A stretch of 16,798 nucleotides of DNA, taken from NCBI GenBank assembly GCA_002413455.1, contig DHXA01000036.1, positions 1,629 through 18,426 on the forward strand, in the 5' to 3' direction. Every line of letters starts with the position of its first letter. The stretch's first letter is position 1. The notes below the pieces were generated by a model, which did no database searches, had not been told where the DNA came from, and was given only the letters and a program-made list of their open reading frames with translations. A program made the translations under genes and the position numbers. This document shows, in pieces, positions 13,411 through 16,798 of this stretch. The stretch comes from Rhodanobacter sp. UBA5168. Its GTDB lineage: Bacteria; Pseudomonadota; Gammaproteobacteria; Xanthomonadales; Rhodanobacteraceae.

Positions 13411-16164
13411 TCAATGGGCTTCGTCCCAGTTTGCCCCTACTCCTACGTCGACCAGCAGCGGCACCGCCAGTTCCGCGGCGCCGGACATCCGTTCGACCAC
13501 CGCGGCGCGTACTTCGTCGACTGCGTCCGTGCGCACCTCGAACACCAGTTCATCGTGCACCTGCATCAGCATGTGGACGTCGTCGCGATGCTTCAGCCAG
13601 CCGGCCACCGCGATCATCGCGCGCTTGATGATGTCGGCGGCGCTGCCCTGCATCGGTGCGTTCACCGCGGCGCGTTCGGCGCCTTGCCGCAGACCCTGGT
13701 TGCGCGAGGTGAGATTTTCCAGGTACAGCCGGCGGCCGAAGATGGTTTCCACATAGCCGTCGCGATGCGCCTGTTCGCGCGTCGCCTCCATGAACGCGCG
13801 CACGCCCGGGTAGCGCGAGAAGTAGCGGCCCATGTAATCGCTGGCTTCGCCGCGATCGACGTTGAGCTGGCGCGCCAGCCCGAACGCGCTCATGCCGTAC
13901 ATCAGGCCGAAGTTGATCGCCTTGGCGGCGCGGCGCTGGTTGGTGGTGATCTCTTCCGGCGGCACACCGAACACTTCCGCCGCGGTGGCGCGATGCACGT
14001 CACCGCCGGCATGGAACGCGCGCAGCAAACCTTCGTCGCCGGACAGATGCGCCATGATGCGCAGCTCGATCTGCGAATAATCCGCGGCGAGAACTTTCCA
14101 CCCCGGCGGCGCGATGAACGCCTGGCGGATGCGCCGGCCTTCCTCGGTGCGCACCGGGATGTTCTGCAGGTTCGGATCGGACGAGGAGACCCGCCCGGTC
14201 GCCACCGAGCCCTGGTGGTAGCTGGTATGCACGCGGCCAGTGCGCGGATTGACGATGCTCGACAACTTGTCGGTATAGGTGGAACGCAGCTTCGCCAGGC
14301 TGCGGTAATCGAGGATCAGCCGCGGCAGTTCGTGGGCGTCGGCGATCGCTTCCAGCGCTTCCTCGTTGGTGGACGGCTGGCCGGTGGGGGTTTTCAATTT
14401 CGCCTGCAGGCCAAGCTCGTCGAACAGCACGGCCTGCAACTGCTTGGGCGAATCGAGGTTGAACTCGTGTGTGGCCACCGCATGGGCTTGCTGCTGCAAT
14501 TCCAGCATGCGCTTGCCCAGCTGCTGGCTTTGCCGGCGCAGCACGTCGCCGTCGATCAGCACGCCGCGCTGCTCCATCGCGGCCAGCACCGGCACCAGCG
14601 GAATCTCGATCTCCTCGTAGACCTTGCGCAGTGTCGGCACGCTATCGAGCTTCGGCCACAGCGCGAGGTGCAGGCGCAAGGTGATGTCGGCGTCCTCGGC
14701 GGCATAACGGCAGGCGGTGTCCAGGTCCACCTGCGAGAACGAGATCTGCCTGGCACCCTTGCCGGCGACCTGCTCGTATTTGATCGTCTCGTAGCCGAGA
14801 TACTTTTTTGCCAGCGAGTCCATGTCGTGGCGTGTCGCGGTGGCGTTCCACACGTAGGATTCGAGCATCGAATCGTGTTTCAAACCCTGCACGACGATGC
14901 CGTAGTTCGACAGGATGTTGATGTCGTACTTCGCGTGCTGGCCGAGTTTCGGCCGCATCGGATCCTCGAAGACCGGTTTCAGCGCGGCCAACACTTCATG
15001 GCGATCGAGCTGACCAGGTGCGCCGGGATAGTCGTGACCGAGCGGGATGTAGCAGGCCTTGCCCGCCTCTACCGCGAAGCTGATGCCGACGATATCCGCA
15101 CGCATCGCGTCGATGCTGGTGGTCTCGGTATCGAAGGCAATCAGCTCGGCATGGCGCAGTTTTTCCAGCCAGGCGTCGAGCTGCACCTGCGTGGTGACCA
15201 GCTCGTAGTCGCCGGGAGCGGACAAGGCGGCGTCGATGATCGCGACAGGCCCTGCCAGAACGATCGGTTCGGCGGCTCCGGCTTCCCCCGTTTGCTGTTC
15301 CACGATTCCCGTTGCCTGCTCCGCGGAATCCAGATCCTTCAGCGCTGCCTTGAACTCGTAGCGCGCATACAGCTCGCGCAGCTGCGCGGTGTCGGCGTCG
15401 CGCTGGGCCAGGTCGGTGGGGCCGAACTCCAGCGGCACGTCGATCTTGATCGTCACCAGTTCGCGCGACAACGGCAGCCGCGGCAACGCCTCGCGCAGGC
15501 TCTCGCCGATCTTGCCGCCGATCTTGTCGGCGTTCGCGATCACGCCGTCCAGGGTGTGGTATTCGGCCAGCCACTTGGCGGCGGTCTTGGGCCCGCACTT
15601 GGGCACGCCCGGCACGTTGTCGACGGTGTCGCCGGTGAGTGCGAGGAAGTCGATGATCTGATCCGGCCGCACACCAAATTTCGCCATCACGCCGACACCG
15701 TCCATCACCGTGTTGCTCATGGTGTTGACCAGGGTGACGTGCGGACTCACCAGCTGCGCCATGTCCTTGTCGCCGGTGGAGACCAGCACCTCGATACCCA
15801 GCGCCTGCGCCTGCACCGCCAGCGTGCCGATCACGTCATCGGCTTCGACGCCGGGCACGCGCAGGATCGGAAAGCCGAGCGCGCCGACGATGGCCAGCAT
15901 CGGCTCGACCTGGGCACGCAGATCGTCCGGCATGGGCGGGCGATTCGCCTTGTATTGGGCGTACAGCGTGTCACGAAAGGTCGGGCCGGGCGCGTCGCTG
16001 ACGAAGGCCAGGTAATCAGGTTTGGCCTTCAACGTGGCGCGCAGCATGTTGACCACGCCGAACAGCGCGCCGGTCGGTTCGCCGTGGGCGTTGCTGAGCG
16101 GCGGCAGCGCGTGGAACGCGCGGTAAAGGTAGGAGGAGCCGTCGATGAGGATGAGTTTGGCCAT
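13411..16164 (-). CDS. polA: DNA polymerase I
   Basis: The 917-residue protein is full length for PolA (E. coli 928) with three domains. The N-terminal 5' nuclease starts AKLILIDGSSYLYRAFHALP and includes GDKDMAQLV and GDTVDNVPGVPKCGPKTA. The 3'-5' proofreading domain is intact: Exo I FDTETTS (Asp345, Glu347), Exo II HAKYDIN (Asp414), Exo III YAAEDADIT (Tyr487, Asp491). The polymerase has motif A AADYSQIELR (Asp695), motif B RRAAKAINFGLMYG (Lys748) and motif C QVHDELVFE (Asp871). It fills gaps and removes RNA primers in replication and repair. The start is MAKLIL at 16164, preceded by GAGAA; a frame start at 16179 adds five residues not found in the family. The small RNA follows it and a DUF2782 gene is divergent. 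Confidence 0.98.
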   Translation of the reverse strand: MAKLILIDGSSYLYRAFHALPPLSNAHGEPTGALFGVVNMLRATLKAKPDYLAFVSDAPGPTFRDTLYAQYKANRPPMPDDLRAQVEPMLAIVGALGFPILRVPGVEADDVIGTLAVQAQALGIEVLVSTGDKDMAQLVSPHVTLVNTMSNTVMDGVGVMAKFGVRPDQIIDFLALTGDTVDNVPGVPKCGPKTAAKWLAEYHTLDGVIANADKIGGKIGESLREALPRLPLSRELVTIKIDVPLEFGPTDLAQRDADTAQLRELYARYEFKAALKDLDSAEQATGIVEQQTGEAGAAEPIVLAGPVAIIDAALSAPGDYELVTTQVQLDAWLEKLRHAELIAFDTETTSIDAMRADIVGISFAVEAGKACYIPLGHDYPGAPGQLDRHEVLAALKPVFEDPMRPKLGQHAKYDINILSNYGIVVQGLKHDSMLESYVWNATATRHDMDSLAKKYLGYETIKYEQVAGKGARQISFSQVDLDTACRYAAEDADITLRLHLALWPKLDSVPTLRKVYEEIEIPLVPVLAAMEQRGVLIDGDVLRRQSQQLGKRMLELQQQAHAVATHEFNLDSPKQLQAVLFDELGLQAKLKTPTGQPSTNEEALEAIADAHELPRLILDYRSLAKLRSTYTDKLSSIVNPRTGRVHTSYHQGSVATGRVSSSDPNLQNIPVRTEEGRRIRQAFIAPPGWKVLAADYSQIELRIMAHLSGDEGLLRAFHAGGDVHRATAAEVFGVPPEEITTNQRRAAKAINFGLMYGMSAFGLARQLNVDRGEASDYMGRYFSRYPGVRAFMEATREQAHRDGYVETIFGRRLYLENLTSRNQGLRQGAERAAVNAPMQGSAADIIKRAMIAVAGWLKHRDDVHMLMQVHDELVFEVRTDAVDEVRAAVVERMSGAAELAVPLLVDVGVGANWDEAH

Positions 16165-16226
16165 GAGCCATTCTCGCATGCACGGGCGGAATGCCGCGCT
16201 TCACGGAAGCCCCGTGGAGGCGCTGC

Positions 16227-16251
16227 TATGCTCAGCTCCCCGATCGAGGTG
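16227..16251 (+). promoter_or_regulatory. Candidate -10 (TATGCT) and ribosome-binding site of the DUF2782 gene
   Basis: TATGCT (16227-16232) would start transcription near 16239, giving an 18-base leader. GAGGTG (16246-16251) is a good ribosome-binding site five bases before the ATG. No clear -35 is seen. It lies in the 92-base divergent gap with polA. Confidence 0.4.
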
Positions 16252-16256
16252 CCGTC

Positions 16257-16778
16257 ATGAAAACTGCTGCCTTGCTGGCTGCCGCCAGCGTCCTGTTCGC
16301 TTCAAGTCTGCTGGCATCCAACGTGTCCGCGCAGTCGTCGCCCTCGACGAACGTACCGCCGCCGCCAGGGATCAACGATCCGGGCGTACAGGCGGTGGCG
16401 CCGCCGGCCAAACCCCAGAAAACCCCCGCGGCCCCCGCGCATCGTTCGCTGGATCTGAAGCCGCAGGCGTTGCCCGCGATGCGGGACGACGGCGCTGCCC
16501 AGGCGGGGCGCGACAAGTCGCTGCCGGAGATCAAGGTGCGCCAGGAAGGCGACAACAGCATCCAGGAATACAGCCGCAACGGTCGGGTCTACATGGTAGT
16601 GGTGACCCCGAAGAACGGCATCGAGCAGACCTACATGGTCGATCCCCAGGGCCGGCTGGTCGACGAGCACGGCAAGAAGCCGGTGGGGCCGGTGATGTAC
16701 AAGGTGCTGGAGTGGGGCAAGAGCAAGCCACCCGCCGAGGAATCGACCGCGCCGGCGCAGGACGACGGCGGCAACTGA
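16257..16778 (+). CDS. Exported DUF2782 protein
   Basis: The 173-residue protein has a signal peptide (MKTAALLAAASVLFASSLLA, cleavage probably after SNVSA), then a Pro/Ala-rich linker (about 25-65: VPPPPGINDPGVQAV and PAKPQKTPAAPAHR). A conserved core follows near residues 87-142 (LPEIKVRQEGDNSIQEYSRN, VYMVVVTPKNG, EQTYMVDPQG), then an acidic, low-complexity tail ending QDDGGN. The core (I.VRQ..D..IEEYR.NG..Y.I.V.P..G..Y.LVD) is that of DUF2782, a small periplasmic family of unknown function commonly found beside polA in gammaproteobacteria. The neighbourhood therefore supports the call. ATG at 16257 is chosen for its signal peptide and GAGGTG site; the frame is open upstream to 16191 without a credible start. 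Confidence 0.87.
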   Translation: MKTAALLAAASVLFASSLLASNVSAQSSPSTNVPPPPGINDPGVQAVAPPAKPQKTPAAPAHRSLDLKPQALPAMRDDGAAQAGRDKSLPEIKVRQEGDNSIQEYSRNGRVYMVVVTPKNGIEQTYMVDPQGRLVDEHGKKPVGPVMYKVLEWGKSKPPAEESTAPAQDDGGN

Positions 16779-16798
16779 GTCATTCGTTGAATGCCGTC

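Noticed and set aside
15255..15340. Possible repeat-derived segment in the polA linker (EQATGIV, EQQTGEA; DNA with GGGAATCG-like motifs).
   Set aside because: PolA is not longer than usual and this linker is naturally variable, so there is no clear sign of an insertion as there is in uvrD.
13414..16260. Open frame of 948 codons on the + strand opposite polA.
   Set aside because: It is antisense to an intact polA, is His/Gln/Arg-rich and has no recognisable domain. Long antisense frames are expected opposite GC-rich genes.
1..16798. Search by eye for tRNA or rRNA genes, CRISPR arrays, insertion sequences, prophage or defence genes.
   Set aside because: None seen. There are no spaced direct repeats, no transposase or integrase motifs and no tRNA-like cloverleaf; the window is mainly housekeeping genes.

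Overview
The window looks like chromosomal DNA from a high-G+C gammaproteobacterium of the Xanthomonadales (Rhodanobacter, Dyella or Xanthomonas relatives). The basis is the very GC-rich coding, proteins closest to gammaproteobacterial families (UvrD, PolA, SrkA, YgiB/YgiC, HemX/HemY, DUF2782), a REP-type palindrome of the kind common in Xanthomonadales and Pseudomonas, and several promoters that appear to give leaderless mRNAs. The order is inferred from remembered protein families, not from a database search.

Positions 1-3667 hold a leftward cluster, in transcription order: a MenI/YdiI-type hotdog thioesterase, an SrkA (RdoA/YihE) stress kinase starting with TTG inside the thioesterase stop, a YgiB-type DUF1190 lipoprotein, a YgiC glutathionylspermidine-synthase-like ATP-grasp enzyme overlapping it by one base, and the N-terminal 117 residues of an unrecognised membrane protein cut by the window edge. 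Divergent from this cluster is a ferredoxin/flavin reductase (3730-4797). The two directions share a near-symmetric promoter.

Positions 4798-6374 hold a REPIN-like palindrome followed by three leftward genes: a membrane-anchored YibN-type rhodanese with no cysteine, a small lipoprotein, and a stand-alone YiiD/FabY C-terminal-type hotdog protein (MadB-like). Divergent from the last is the rightward heme operon hemD-hemX-hemY (6439-9713). hemC is not next to hemD.

Positions 9741-10329 carry a leftward exported-protein gene broken by an apparent +1 frameshift. uvrD follows (10488-12788, leftward), with a 45-codon in-frame insert that looks like a captured intergenic hairpin repeat. A DUF3185 membrane protein with its own terminator comes next.

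Positions 13080-13410 contain no protein gene. Just downstream of polA, and on the same strand, they hold an AT-rich block, a candidate promoter, three consecutive hairpins (two with C-rich loops complementary to ribosome-binding sites) and a strong terminator with seven Us. I read this as a small RNA gene of about 125 nt at the position used by Spot 42 in E. coli and ErsA in Pseudomonas, probably an sX13-like RNA. polA fills 13411-16164, and a DUF2782 exported protein (16257-16778) is divergent from it.

Most of the window is housekeeping. The points of greatest interest are the polA-linked small RNA, the repeat inside uvrD, and the recurrent -10 element placed 6-7 nt ahead of start codons.
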